Made by a program: the position numbers and the translations under genes
The notes under the pieces: model-generated
The model's input: only the letters and a program-made list of their open reading frames with translations
Told to the model about the DNA's origin: nothing
Databases searched by the model: none
Shown: in pieces, positions 47,967-57,171 of the stretch
How the letters are laid out: each line of letters opens with the position of its first letter
How positions within the stretch are numbered: the stretch's first letter is position 1
NCBI RefSeq assembly: GCF_023634765.1
Contig: NZ_JAMLFX010000001.1
Location: forward strand, 532,785-596,784
Direction: 5' to 3'
DNA: 64,000 bases
Source of the DNA: Pseudomonas sp. AKS31
GTDB lineage: Bacteria; Pseudomonadota; Gammaproteobacteria; Pseudomonadales; Pseudomonadaceae

Positions 47967-48437
47967 ATGACCACCGCCGTACTCGATACCCTCGTCGCGG
48001 TGCGGCGAACCGCCATGGACCTGCTCGCACGCCGCGAGCACGGTCGAGTCGAGCTGACGCGCAAACTGCGTCAACGCGGCGCTGAGGCGGAGATGATCGA
48101 AACAGCCCTCGACCGTTTGACGGAAGAGGGGCTGCTTTCCGAAGCCCGTTATCTTGAAAGTTTTGTTTCCTACCGCGCCCGTTCCGGATATGGCCCTCTG
48201 CGGATTCGTGAAGAGCTGAGTCAACGCGGTTTGCAACGCGCCGATATAGAACTCGCCCTGCGCGAAAGCGGTATCAGTTGGCAGGAACAACTGCAGGAGA
48301 CGTGGCGCCGGAAGTTCTCCGGGCATTTACCGATTGATGCGAAAGAACGGGCCAAACAGGGCCGGTTCCTGGCGTATCGGGGGTTCTCGATGGAGATGAT
48401 CAACCGCTTGTTCAGCGGTCGAGGGATGGACGATTAA
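47967..48437 (+). CDS. recX: Regulatory protein RecX
   Basis: 156 residues, all-helical three-helix repeats ([40 protein letters not shown]). It modulates RecA filament activity. Nine bases after recA, so probably co-transcribed. Confidence 0.95.
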   Translation: MTTAVLDTLVAVRRTAMDLLARREHGRVELTRKLRQRGAEAEMIETALDRLTEEGLLSEARYLESFVSYRARSGYGPLRIREELSQRGLQRADIELALRESGISWQEQLQETWRRKFSGHLPIDAKERAKQGRFLAYRGFSMEMINRLFSGRGMDD

Positions 48438-48448
48438 ACCGATTCAAT

Positions 48449-48488
48449 AAAAACGGCCCGCTATGAAAATAGCGGGCCGTTTTTTTTT
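48449..48488. terminator. recX terminator, shared with the minus-strand gene
   Basis: AAAACGGCCCGCTAT-GAAA-ATAGCGGGCCGTTTTTTTTT is a 14-bp stem with A and T runs on both sides, between convergent genes. Confidence 0.92.
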
Positions 48489-48492
48489 GCCT

Positions 48493-49611
48493 TCAGATTG
48501 CCTTTGACGGCTCGCGGCTGCGTTGTGCTGTTTGCGGCCTGGAGTCGGCCCAGTTTTCCGGCAGGTTGATGTAGTCGATCAACTCCCTCAAGCGCCCGTG
48601 GGTGCGGGCATTGAAGGCGAAGGCCAGCCGCACCAGATGGCTGTACTGCGCTTCATCGTGTTCCTCGCCGGCGTAGGCGTGTTGATGAAACTGATCGCTC
48701 AGGCACAGATCGGCAAAAGCCTCCTGCATGTGTTCCAGCGCTTGATCGCTGAGCTTGTGATTCATGCGGATCACAAATTGTCGTTTGAGCCAGCGACTGG
48801 AGTGGAAGTTGCTGTAGAACTGGTTGATCTGCTCCACCGCCTCGTCGACGCTGTAGACCAGTCGCATCAGTTTCATGTCGGTCGGCAAAATGTAGTGGTT
48901 GCTCTCCAGTTGCTGGCGGATGAAGTCCATCGCGCCTTGCCAGAACGTGCCGCCCGGCGCATCCAGCAGCACCACCGGCACCAATGGACTTTTACCGGTC
49001 TGGATCAATGTCAGTACTTCCAGTGCTTCATCCAGTGTGCCGAACCCGCCCGGGCACAAGACCAGCGCGTCGGCTTCTTTGACGAAAAACAGTTTTCGCG
49101 TGAAGAAAAAGTGGAACGGCAACAGATTGCTGGTGCCGCCCACCGTCGGGTTGGCGTGCTGTTCGAAGGGCAGGGTGATATTGAAGCCTAGGCTGTGATC
49201 GCGGCCGGCACCTTCATGCGCGGCGGCCATGATGCCGCCCCCGGCGCCGGTAATGACCATCATCCCCGAGCGGGTCAATGCTGCCCCGAGTTCGCGGGCC
49301 ATGGCATACAGCGGATGTTCGGCCGGCGTGCGCGCCGAGCCGAACACGGTGACTTTGCGTCGGCCCTTGAACTGCTCCAGCACCCGAAAGGCCTGCTCCA
49401 GTTCGCGCAGGGCTTGCAAGGTGATCTTGGCGTTCCAGCGGTTGTGGTCTTCCTGGGCCATGCGCAGCACGGTCAGGATCATGTCGCGGTAGATAGGAAT
49501 ATTCGGGCTGTTGGGGGAAACACGGTTGAGTTGTTCTTCGACCTTGCTGATGAGGTCGGGGCCGCTTTCCTGAAAATGACGGCTGAGCAAGTCATTCGGT
49601 TGGTAAGGCAT
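48493..49611 (-). CDS. LOG-family / TIGR00730-like Rossmann nucleotide-binding protein
   Basis: 372 residues. The central LOG domain has KVTVFGSARTP, GAGGGIMAAAHEGAG and CPGGFGTLDEALEVLTLIQ, the substrate site of lysine-decarboxylase-like nucleotide phosphoribohydrolases. It also has N- and C-terminal extensions (about 80 and 100 residues) as in PpnN-like proteins. Activity probably on nucleoside monophosphates; not proven here. Confidence 0.88.
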   Translation of the reverse strand: MPYQPNDLLSRHFQESGPDLISKVEEQLNRVSPNSPNIPIYRDMILTVLRMAQEDHNRWNAKITLQALRELEQAFRVLEQFKGRRKVTVFGSARTPAEHPLYAMARELGAALTRSGMMVITGAGGGIMAAAHEGAGRDHSLGFNITLPFEQHANPTVGGTSNLLPFHFFFTRKLFFVKEADALVLCPGGFGTLDEALEVLTLIQTGKSPLVPVVLLDAPGGTFWQGAMDFIRQQLESNHYILPTDMKLMRLVYSVDEAVEQINQFYSNFHSSRWLKRQFVIRMNHKLSDQALEHMQEAFADLCLSDQFHQHAYAGEEHDEAQYSHLVRLAFAFNARTHGRLRELIDYINLPENWADSRPQTAQRSREPSKAI

Positions 49612-49962
49612 TCAACGTCTCCTTCTGCACAGAGCGGATGGCCCTGACGAGCGGCGTCAGGGCCGCGCTGCAAAAAACACACGATCGGCAGTTCCTTTCC
49701 TGCCGTTGAAAAATGATCGGGAATACTCTGAATCTAGACCCTGGCGCGCATTTGCGCTGACTTGATCATTGCGCTGTAAAGTTTTGGCTGGCAACCGTTT
49801 ATTGATTTTCCGCACGTTGCTTCACCGCTCGTCCGAACGTGCGCCGAGCTGCAATCGCTCTGATTTACTAACATACAGGCGCCTTACGACAGCTTCAGGT
49901 CAATAACTGTAGGTCAGGTGCACGCGATTCAAGGATTTGCAGGTGGCAAGGAGGCGAGACAT
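49612..49962. other. 351-bp gap with no gene seen
   Basis: Between two divergent genes. Neither strand shows a supported reading frame. It should hold both promoters; a lone TTGATC/TTGATT-rich section at 49760-49815 is the only AT-rich part. No repeat or RNA recognised. Confidence 0.6.
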
Positions 49963-50157
49963 ATGGCCAGAGTGATTCTGGAGATCGATACGCAGCTGTA
50001 TCGAATGTTGAAAGCGGCAGCCGAGACCAATCAGCTCAGTCTCGAAGAGGAGTGCTGCCGGCGCTTGGCGGGTGGCGAGCGCCGTTCGCACTATTTGCAG
50101 GCCTTGCTGGCGGAACTGCGCGCCGAGGATGAACAGCGGCGCGCCAATTCGCGATAG
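49963..50157 (+). CDS. Small Arc/ribbon-helix-helix-like protein
   Basis: 64 residues. MARVILEIDTQLYRMLKAAA-ETNQLSLEEECCRRLAGGE fits a ribbon-helix-helix fold as in Arc/FitA-type DNA-binding proteins: a short strand, then two helices. AAGGAGG at 49949-49955 is well placed. No toxin gene follows, the next gene being convergent and beginning at the very next base (50158). Confidence 0.7.
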   Translation: MARVILEIDTQLYRMLKAAAETNQLSLEEECCRRLAGGERRSHYLQALLAELRAEDEQRRANSR

Positions 50158-50583
50158 TTACTTCTTCTTCGCCGGGGCAGCTTTCGGGCAATCCGATTCC
50201 TGGTAGCTGGCGGAGCCGATCGCCTTGTTGGTTTTCACTTCAGTGAAGTCGTAACGCATGATCGCACCCTTGGCCATCAGCTTGCGGTACGACGGGTTGT
50301 TGCACACCGAGGCGCCCAACTGAAAATACACAGCTTTAGGGTCAGCGCGCATTTTGTCGGCGTGGCTCTTCTGTACGCTCAGGTGGTTGATCAACTGAGT
50401 GCCTTCAACGGTGTAGCCCTGATCAAGAATGTCTTCATTGATTGCCCGAGGCGTGCCGACGCTGCTTTGGGCGGCGACGTTGCGCAGCTCGCGGTTCAGA
50501 TTCTGCTCACTCAGGGAAGCAGCCTGAGCGGTGAAGGACGACGCCAGCAGAATGGCAGCGGTGGGAACGATAAGGCGCAGCAT
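50158..50583 (-). CDS. Periplasmic protein, PA3611-like (quorum-sensing-regulated virulence factor family)
   Basis: 141 residues. A signal peptide (MLRLIVPTAAILLASSFTAQA) is followed by a small domain with two cysteines (VCNNPSYRKLM; SDCPKAAP). Length and pattern fit P. aeruginosa PA3611. The exact role is not known. Its stop abuts the preceding gene's stop. Confidence 0.82.
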   Translation of the reverse strand: MLRLIVPTAAILLASSFTAQAASLSEQNLNRELRNVAAQSSVGTPRAINEDILDQGYTVEGTQLINHLSVQKSHADKMRADPKAVYFQLGASVCNNPSYRKLMAKGAIMRYDFTEVKTNKAIGSASYQESDCPKAAPAKKK

Positions 50584-50768
50584 GAAACTCTCCTGGTTCA
50601 GTGACTGGTGGTTCGACCAGCCACGTGACTGTGCGTTCAGTGGCGGCGAATTATAGGGGAGCCGGTCGGGAGGGTACAGGCTTGTGCCCGTCGCTCTGGT
50701 AAACTGCCGGCCTTTATTGCCTGCCGAGTGCTGTGCGTGTCGAGTTTTCCTGCCGTAAGGCGTTGCCC

Positions 50769-51518
50769 GTGACCCATCATGCCCCCAACGCCGTAGCCCG
50801 CTTGCGCGATCAGCGCGAGGACGAGGGCATCAAGCCGATTCAGGCCCGTGGCTTTCGCTCCGAGCGTTGCCGCGATTGCCGGGTGATCATCAGCCATTGC
50901 CTGTGCGCCTGGCGGCCGAGTGTCGAAACGCGTTCGGGCGTGTGCCTGATCATGACCGGCAAGGAAGTGTTCAAGCCGAGCAACACCGGTTGGCTGATTG
51001 CCGACGTGGTGCGCGATAACCATGCGTTTATCTGGTCGCGTACCGAGCCCGATCCGCAGATGCTCGCACTGCTCAATGATCCGCAATGGCAACCGTATCT
51101 GGTGTTTCCCGGCGAATACGTAGAGCCGTCGCGAGTGACCAACACTGTCGCGATCGATAGCAACAAGCGTCCGTTGTTCATTCTGCTCGACGCCACCTGG
51201 ACCGAGGCACGAAAGATTTTCCGCAAGAGCCCGTATTTCGATCGTTTGCCGATTCTCAGTCTGCTGCCCGACAAACTCTCACGCTACCGCTTGCGCCGTT
51301 CGACCCGCAGCGAGCACTTGTGCACTGCCGAAGTCGCGGCGCTGTGCCTGGAACTGGCCGGTGACAGCGACGCCGCCTCGGCGCTGGACGCCTATTTCGA
51401 CGTGTTCAGCCAGCATTACCTCGGCGCCAAACAGCAAGTGGACATGAATGAATCGACGCCGGCCCACGCCGAGTTGCTGCCCTATATACGAAAGCCGCAG
51501 CCGGAGTTGGCCCAATAG
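50769..51518 (+). CDS. tapT: DTW-domain tRNA-uridine aminocarboxypropyltransferase
   Basis: 249 residues. CRDCRVIISHCLCAW is the N-terminal cysteine cluster, and DATWTEARKI contains the DTW signature (DATW). SRYRLRRSTRSEHLCTAEV follows. The family adds acp to uridine in tRNA (acp3U47). The GTG at 50769 (THHAPNAVARL) has TAAGG upstream; an in-frame start at 50733 would add 12 residues. Confidence 0.88.
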   Translation: MTHHAPNAVARLRDQREDEGIKPIQARGFRSERCRDCRVIISHCLCAWRPSVETRSGVCLIMTGKEVFKPSNTGWLIADVVRDNHAFIWSRTEPDPQMLALLNDPQWQPYLVFPGEYVEPSRVTNTVAIDSNKRPLFILLDATWTEARKIFRKSPYFDRLPILSLLPDKLSRYRLRRSTRSEHLCTAEVAALCLELAGDSDAASALDAYFDVFSQHYLGAKQQVDMNESTPAHAELLPYIRKPQPELAQ

Positions 51519-51741
51519 TGGCCCATACTGTACAAGCCAGCGGCCGTGCTGCTTGACCACCCCGTCTTCGCTGGGCATGCTTGGCGCCGATTAGGGTGCG
51601 GCCAAGGTTTGAAACGCCGTGTTTGCTGTTGATTGGCGTTGAACGTGCCCCTGTGGATACCGCTTTCAAGCGGCATCTTGAGTTGCTTTGGCCAGGCCGG
51701 AATGCACCGGGTCTGCCATCAAAAACAGGATCATTTGAAAA

Positions 51742-52392
51742 ATGGCCACATACGACATCCTGATTGCCGATGATCACCCCCTGTTTCGTAGCGCCCTGCA
51801 TCAAGCGGTGACGCTGGGCCTTGGCCCGGATGTGCGGCTGGTGGAGGTGGCGAGCATCGCCGAGCTGGAAACACGTCTGACCGAAAAGGCTGACTGGGAT
51901 CTGGTCCTGCTGGACCTGAACATGCCCGGCGCTTTCGGTTTTTCCGGGCTGGTCATGCTTCGCGGACAGTACCCGCAGATTCCGGTGGTGATGGTTTCGG
52001 CGCAGGAAGAAGCTTCGGTGATGGTCAAATCCCGTGAGTTCGGCGCCAGTGGCTTTATTCCCAAGTCCAGCGACCTCAGCGTGATTCAGGAAGCCGTGCG
52101 CAAAGTGCTCGAGGGCGATGTGTTCTGGCCGCCACAAGCATTCGAGGCGGTCAGTGTGTCCGACGAAGCCAAAGCCGCCAGCGATGGCCTCGCCAGCCTG
52201 ACGCCGCAGCAGTTCCGCGTGTTGACCATGGTCTGTGAGGGCCTGTTGAACAAGCAGATTGCCTATGAGCTGAGCGTGTCGGAAGCGACCATCAAGGCCC
52301 ATGTCACGGCGATCTTCCGCAAGCTGAATGTGCGCACCCGCACGCAAGCGGCTTTACTGCTGCAACAACTTGAGTCAATTCCGAGCCAATAA
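51742..52392 (+). CDS. erdR: LuxR-type response regulator, ErdR-like
   Basis: 216 residues. N-terminal receiver with acidic pocket (ILIADDHPLF) and phosphoacceptor aspartate in LVLLDLNMPG, C-terminal LuxR HTH (LTPQQFRVLTMVCEGLLNKQ-IAYELSVSEATIKAHV). It lies beside dgkA as ErdR (PA3604) does in P. aeruginosa, where it controls ethanol and acetate metabolism genes. Confidence 0.85.
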   Translation: MATYDILIADDHPLFRSALHQAVTLGLGPDVRLVEVASIAELETRLTEKADWDLVLLDLNMPGAFGFSGLVMLRGQYPQIPVVMVSAQEEASVMVKSREFGASGFIPKSSDLSVIQEAVRKVLEGDVFWPPQAFEAVSVSDEAKAASDGLASLTPQQFRVLTMVCEGLLNKQIAYELSVSEATIKAHVTAIFRKLNVRTRTQAALLLQQLESIPSQ

Positions 52393-52466
52393 AGGCTGGC
52401 GTCTTCACGCTTTTTTGACTTTTGTTGATCTAGCTTCCCCACTCCTTTTCGGTTGGTTTCTACTTT

Positions 52467-52829
52467 ATGTCACCTTTCAAGGGCCAGACCGGCCTGAAAC
52501 GTATCCTCAATGCTTCGGGTTATTCGCTGGACGGCCTGCGCGCAGCTTTCACCGGTGAAGCGGCGTTCCGCCAACTGGTGCTGCTCAATGTCGTGCTGAT
52601 TCCGTTGACGTTCTTTCTCAATGTCAGCCGCGTTGAGCAGGCGCTGTTGATTGCTGTGTGCCTGTTGGCGCTGATCGTCGAGTTGCTGAATTCGGCGGTG
52701 GAAGCGGCCATCGACCGCATTTCGCTGGAACTGCACCCGCTGTCGAAAAACGCCAAGGACATGGGCAGTGCCGCGCAATTTGTCGCACTGAGCATGATCG
52801 CTTTGGTGTGGGCAGTGATTCTGCTTTAA
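52467..52829 (+). CDS. dgkA: Diacylglycerol kinase
   Basis: 120 residues with three membrane helices. EAAFRQLVLLN, then VELLNSAVEAAIDRIS-LE and KNAKDMGSAAQFVAL are the integral-membrane DgkA motifs. It phosphorylates diacylglycerol from lipid recycling. Its stop overlaps the finR stop from the other strand. Confidence 0.96.
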   Translation: MSPFKGQTGLKRILNASGYSLDGLRAAFTGEAAFRQLVLLNVVLIPLTFFLNVSRVEQALLIAVCLLALIVELLNSAVEAAIDRISLELHPLSKNAKDMGSAAQFVALSMIALVWAVILL

Positions 52830-53752
52830 GCAATCGTCGGCAAAACGATCTCGTCGCTGCGCTGCACCCCGGCAGTGAAAGCGCGGCACAGATCGAGAAA
52901 CTCGCGCATCGCCGAAGTCTGATACTTCTGCTTGTGCCAGATGAAGTAGAACTGCCGCGCCAGGTCCAGGTCCGGCGTCTCCACCGGCACCAGACTGCCA
53001 CGGCGGAATGCATCACGCAGCGCCAGCCGCGAGATGCAGCCAATCCCCAGCCCCGATTCCACCGCGCGTTTTATCGCTTCGGTGTGTTCCAGTTCCAGGC
53101 GGATATTCAGCGCGCTGCGATGATGCCGCATGGCCTGATCGAACGTCAGGCGCGTGCCGGAACCCTGTTCGCGCAGAATCCATGCCTCGTGGGTCAGTTC
53201 TTCCATGGTCGCGGAGCCGCGTTGGGCCAGCGGATGTTGCGGCGCGCAGAACACCACCAACTCATCTTCGACCCAGCTCTGCACTTCGATGTCCGGGTGG
53301 CTGCAATCACCTTCGATTAGACCCAGATCAATTTCGTAGTGGGCGACTTGTTGCACGATATTGGCAGTGTTCTGCACGTGCAGCTTTACCTGACTTTCCG
53401 GGTGGCGCTGCATGAAACTGCCGATCAGCAGGGTCGCCAGGTAATTGCCGATGGTCAGCGTGGCGCCCACCGACAGCGAGCCGAAACCGGATTTGCCGTT
53501 GAGCAGGTCTTCGATTTCCTTGGCCTGGTCGAGCAGAGCCACCGCCTGCGGCAACAGCTGTTTGCCGAGGGCGTTGAGGCTCAGCCGTTTACCGGCGCGG
53601 TCGAACAACTGGCAGCTGGATTGCCGCTCGAGTTCGGTGATCGACGTGCTCGCGGCCGACTGCGAGAGGTTGAGCAGACCCGCAGCACGGGATACGCTTT
53701 CCTGCTGGGCGACGGCGACGAAGACTTGCAGTTGACGGAGAGTAAATCGCAT
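52826..53752 (-). CDS. finR: LysR-family regulator FinR
   Basis: 308 residues. N-terminal HTH (MRFTLRQLQVFVAVAQQES, then SAASTSITELER) and a LysR effector domain. It is divergent from fpr with 133 bp between, as for FinR, which activates fpr under oxidative stress in P. putida. The 5' region upstream is AT-rich. The upstream in-frame start would add 25 residues with no family support. Confidence 0.9.
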   Translation of the reverse strand: MRFTLRQLQVFVAVAQQESVSRAAGLLNLSQSAASTSITELERQSSCQLFDRAGKRLSLNALGKQLLPQAVALLDQAKEIEDLLNGKSGFGSLSVGATLTIGNYLATLLIGSFMQRHPESQVKLHVQNTANIVQQVAHYEIDLGLIEGDCSHPDIEVQSWVEDELVVFCAPQHPLAQRGSATMEELTHEAWILREQGSGTRLTFDQAMRHHRSALNIRLELEHTEAIKRAVESGLGIGCISRLALRDAFRRGSLVPVETPDLDLARQFYFIWHKQKYQTSAMREFLDLCRAFTAGVQRSDEIVLPTIA

Positions 53753-53885
53753 ATCGATATAACCGATAACCCTTATCTTAATAATCCAGTTAACAGATAT
53801 TGTCGTCGCTATTAGAATGCGATGCAATTGCGCACCGTCGCCTTCAAAAGCCAGCGCAGACCCAATATCCAGGAGTCAAACGTAC

Positions 53886-54665
53886 ATGAGCAACATGAAC
53901 CACGAGCGTGTCCTCAGTGTTCATCACTGGAACGACACTCTGTTCAGCTTCAAGTGCACCCGCGATCCGGGTCTGCGCTTCGAGAACGGTCAGTTCGTGA
54001 TGATCGGCCTGCAACAGCCCAACGGCCGCCCGCTTATGCGCGCTTACTCGATCGCCAGCCCGAACTGGGAAGAGCATCTGGAGTTCTTCAGCATCAAGGT
54101 GCAGGACGGCCCGCTGACCTCGCAGCTGCAGCACTTGAAGGAAGGCGACGAGATCATCATCTCGAAGAAGCCTACCGGCACTCTGGTTCTGGACGACCTG
54201 AACCCGGGCAAGCATTTGTACCTGCTGAGCACTGGCACTGGTCTGGCGCCGTTCATGAGCGTGATTCAGGACCCGGAAACCTACGAGCGCTTTGAAAAAG
54301 TGATCCTGGTTCACGGTGTGCGTTACGTCAACGAAGTCGCCTACCGCGAATTCATCACCGAGCACCTGCCGCAGAACGAGTTCTTCGGCGAGGCGCTGCG
54401 TGACAAGCTGATCTACTACCCAACCGTGACCCGTGAGCCTTTCGAGAATCAGGGCCGTCTGACCGACCTGATGCGCAGCGGCAAGTTGTTCAGCGACATC
54501 GGTCTGCCACCGATCAATCCGCAGGACGACCGCGCGATGATCTGCGGCAGCCCGAGCATGCTCGACGAGACCAGCGAAGTACTCGACAGCTTCGGCCTGA
54601 AGATCTCGGCGCGGATGCGCGAGCCGGGTGATTACCTGATCGAGCGTGCATTCGTCGAGAAGTAA
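53886..54665 (+). CDS. fpr: Ferredoxin--NADP+ reductase
   Basis: 259 residues. FAD-binding RAYSIASPNWEEHLEFFSIK, and NADP-binding LLSTGTGLAPFMSVIQDPET; the C-terminus DYLIERAFVEK is typical of Pseudomonas subclass IA. It transfers electrons between NADPH and ferredoxin/flavodoxin. Probably FinR-controlled. Confidence 0.97.
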   Translation: MSNMNHERVLSVHHWNDTLFSFKCTRDPGLRFENGQFVMIGLQQPNGRPLMRAYSIASPNWEEHLEFFSIKVQDGPLTSQLQHLKEGDEIIISKKPTGTLVLDDLNPGKHLYLLSTGTGLAPFMSVIQDPETYERFEKVILVHGVRYVNEVAYREFITEHLPQNEFFGEALRDKLIYYPTVTREPFENQGRLTDLMRSGKLFSDIGLPPINPQDDRAMICGSPSMLDETSEVLDSFGLKISARMREPGDYLIERAFVEK

Positions 54666-54674
54666 GCCTCTCTT

Positions 54675-54718
54675 AAAAAGCCCCCATTGACTATGCAGGC
54701 AATGGGGGCTTTTTTATG
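54675..54718 (+). terminator. fpr terminator
   Basis: AAAAAGCCCCCATTG-ACTATGCAGG-CAATGGGGGCTTTTTT, a long perfect stem ending in six T. Confidence 0.93.
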
Positions 54719-54751
54719 CCTGAAATATTTCCATCATGCTTGCCACAATCC

Positions 54752-54838
54752 ATGTAGGAGCTGCCGAAGGCTGCGATCTTTTGATCTTGATCTTAAAAAG
54801 AAAGATCAAAAGATCGCAGCCTTCGGCAGCTCCTACAT
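54752..54838. repeat. Inverted repeat, GTAGGAGCTGCCGAAGGCTGCGATC type
   Basis: Two nearly perfect inverted copies around TTGATCTT/AAAGATCAA, the same family as 34797-34873. The entire element is almost a perfect 87-bp palindrome. Confidence 0.93.
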
Positions 54839-54849
54839 TGGGTGCGGCA

Positions 54850-55548
54850 TCAGACCGTGGCAGGAATGACTTCAAGCACGCGGATCTGCTCAGGCGTCGG
54901 GTAATGCCAGCGCACATCCAGATCCCAGAATTGCGCGCCGTATTCGCGTTCTGGCGCCGGGGTTTGGTAGGCCGGACGCGGATCCTGCGCCAGGCACTGC
55001 TCGATCAGCTCGACCAACGGCTCGCCAAGGCGCTGAGCGTGCGTGTGCGCCTGTTTCAGTGCAGCGTCCGTCCACTGCACGTCAATCAGTTGCGGCGCAG
55101 CACTGGCGATGCTGTTGGAGGCGCCGGGGATAATATCGGCGTACGGCACGTAGGGTTTGATGTCGAGAACCGGCGTGCCGTCGAGCAGGTCAATGCCAGA
55201 GATAAACAGCCGATTGGCTTCGACCCTGTCCAGTTTCACCACGGATTGGCCGATACCATTTGGCCGGTGTGTGGCGCGGGTGGCGAACACGCCCATGGAC
55301 TTGTTGCCGCCCAGGCGTGGCGGGCGCACTTTCAGGCGCGGTTTGTCTTCAAGGGCCTGATGGAACAGAAACAGCAGCCACACATGGCTGACCTGTTCCA
55401 GGCCTTGCACGGCGTCACCCTGATCGAACGGCGCCACCAGTTCCAGCACGCCACGGGCGGCGGGGGCCAGTTGCGGTTGGCGGGGGATGGCGAATTTCTC
55501 CTTGAAGCAGGAACGCACGAAGCCGATGGGGGAAACGCTGTAAGTCAT
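54850..55548 (-). CDS. trmO: tRNA (N6-threonylcarbamoyladenosine37-N6)-methyltransferase
   Basis: 232 residues. VSPIGFVRSCFKEKFAIPRQ, PRLGGNKSMGVFATRATHRP-NGIGQSVVKL and DLLDGTPVLDIKPYVPYAD are the TrmO (YaeB) motifs. It methylates t6A37 of tRNA-Thr with SAM. A start three codons earlier (55557) is possible. Confidence 0.95.
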   Translation of the reverse strand: MTYSVSPIGFVRSCFKEKFAIPRQPQLAPAARGVLELVAPFDQGDAVQGLEQVSHVWLLFLFHQALEDKPRLKVRPPRLGGNKSMGVFATRATHRPNGIGQSVVKLDRVEANRLFISGIDLLDGTPVLDIKPYVPYADIIPGASNSIASAAPQLIDVQWTDAALKQAHTHAQRLGEPLVELIEQCLAQDPRPAYQTPAPEREYGAQFWDLDVRWHYPTPEQIRVLEVIPATV

Positions 55549-55623
55549 GGTTTGCATTCGAAGCGGGGCAGGGTGGGCATGATAACCCGTCCAACCTCAA
55601 GTCTGGTGCTGGTCGGGCGGGCG

Positions 55624-55715
55624 CCATCGCTGGCGAGCCAGCTCCCACAGGGTTCTCAAGTGTTCTCATAACCGTGTACACCGAAGAACCTGTGGGAGCT
55701 GGCTTGCCAGCGATA
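55624..55715. repeat. REP pair (CATCGCTGGC-AAGCCAGCTCCCACAGG type)
   Basis: Inverted TCGCTGGC...GCCAGCTCCCACAGG copies between the trmO start and SDR stop, related to but distinct from the 22591 family. Another pair is at 57969-58058. Confidence 0.9.
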
Positions 55716-55730
55716 GCTTCACCGCCAATC

Positions 55731-56501
55731 TCAGAGGCTGAACCCACCATCCAGCGGAATAATATTCCCGGTCATGTAAGCCCCAGCCGTACTCGCCAGA
55801 CTGATCGCCAACGCCGCCATCTCCTCTTCACGCCCCCAACGCTTCATCGGAATCAACGCCGTATCCTCAGCCAATGCCTGCTGATCATTGCCAATATGCT
55901 GAGTCATCTTGCTCGGAAAGCGCCCCGGCGCAATCACGTTGACGTTGATGTGCTGGCTCACCAGTTCCCGCGCGAGAATCCGCGACAATTGATGTAGGGC
56001 AGCTTTACTTGGCCCATAGGCATACGCCTGCTCGCCAAACGAAGAAATCCCCGCCACCGAACCGATGTTGATGATCCGCGCCGGGTTCGCCGCCGAACCC
56101 GCCTTGCGCAACAACGGTAGAAACTGCTGGATGCAACTGAACACCGACGTCACGTTGAGCTGCATGACTTTTTCCCAACCCTTGACCGGGTAGCTCTCCA
56201 GCGGCGCGCCCCAAGTAGTGCCGGCGTTGTTCACCAGAATATCCAGATGCGTGATCTGCTCGCCCAGGCGCGCGGCCAGTTCCTGCACGCCTTCTTCCGT
56301 CGCCAGATTCGCCGCCACGCCGTGGCACTTGCCCAAGGCGCTGAGTTCTTCCGCGGTTTGATGACAGGCTTCGGCGTCGCGCGAGCAGACGTAAACACGA
56401 GCGCCAGCCTCGACAAAGGCTTTGGCGATCATTTTGCCGATACCACGGGTGCCGCCGGTCACCAGAGCGGTGCGGCCTTGCAGGGAGAAATACGGGTGCA
56501 T
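55731..56501 (-). CDS. rhlG: Short-chain dehydrogenase/reductase, RhlG-like
   Basis: 256 residues. Cofactor motif TGGTRGIGK, NNAGTTWG, catalytic Ser in INIGSVAGIS and YAYGPSKAAL (Tyr-X3-Lys). Closest in pattern to the NADPH-dependent beta-ketoacyl reductase RhlG of Pseudomonas; the substrate cannot be read from sequence. Confidence 0.8.
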   Translation of the reverse strand: MHPYFSLQGRTALVTGGTRGIGKMIAKAFVEAGARVYVCSRDAEACHQTAEELSALGKCHGVAANLATEEGVQELAARLGEQITHLDILVNNAGTTWGAPLESYPVKGWEKVMQLNVTSVFSCIQQFLPLLRKAGSAANPARIINIGSVAGISSFGEQAYAYGPSKAALHQLSRILARELVSQHINVNVIAPGRFPSKMTQHIGNDQQALAEDTALIPMKRWGREEEMAALAISLASTAGAYMTGNIIPLDGGFSL

Positions 56502-56630
56502 GGCGAGTCCTGAGGATTAGGGATCAATACACCCTAGTCGTCAGCCGCGAAAAGCGGAGCCACTATTTTCGGAGGGAATGAACGGTCATGCGCTGCGGCG
56601 GCGACCATCAGTCGCCACCGCAGAAGGGGA

Positions 56631-57101
56631 TCAGGCCGGGCGAACGCGCAGGGTCAGACCCTTGAGGAAGTTGCGCAGCAACTGGTCGCCGCACGGGCGG
56701 TAGTTGGTGTGGCCGACCTTGCGGAACAGCGCGCTCAGCTCAGGCTTGGACACCGGGAACTCGGCGGCCTTGAGGATTGCGTGCATGTCGTCTTCTTTCA
56801 GTTCGAAAGCCACGCGCAGCTTTTTCAGGATGATGTTGTTGGTCACCGGCACTTCGATCGGCTGCGGCGGACGGCTTTCGTCCTTGCCACGCTTGAAGAT
56901 CACCAGACCGTCGAGGAAATGCGCGATGACTTCGTCCGGGCAGCGCACGAAACCTTCTTCGTCTTCTTCTTTCTTGTCGAGCCAGGTCACTACGTCAGCG
57001 AGGGTCACGTCCAGGCCGCCGAGTTTGATGATCTCGACCACTTTCTTGTCGCTGATGTCGAGCATGTAGCGCACGCTGCGCAGTACGTCGTTATGAACCA
57101 T
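56631..57101 (-). CDS. DUF1456 (YehS-like) protein
   Basis: 156 residues with two repeated halves: NDVLRSVRYMLDISDKKVVE and NNIILKKLRVAFELKEDDMH, as in DUF1456. Each half has a 'W/FLDGL...L' helix end. Function unknown. Confidence 0.88.
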   Translation of the reverse strand: MVHNDVLRSVRYMLDISDKKVVEIIKLGGLDVTLADVVTWLDKKEEDEEGFVRCPDEVIAHFLDGLVIFKRGKDESRPPQPIEVPVTNNIILKKLRVAFELKEDDMHAILKAAEFPVSKPELSALFRKVGHTNYRPCGDQLLRNFLKGLTLRVRPA

Positions 57102-57171
57102 GTGGGTAATCCTGATGCGTTGTGGGCAGCACGCGGGCGCGCTGCCGGAATGTGTGGCGGCAGTGGAAGTC

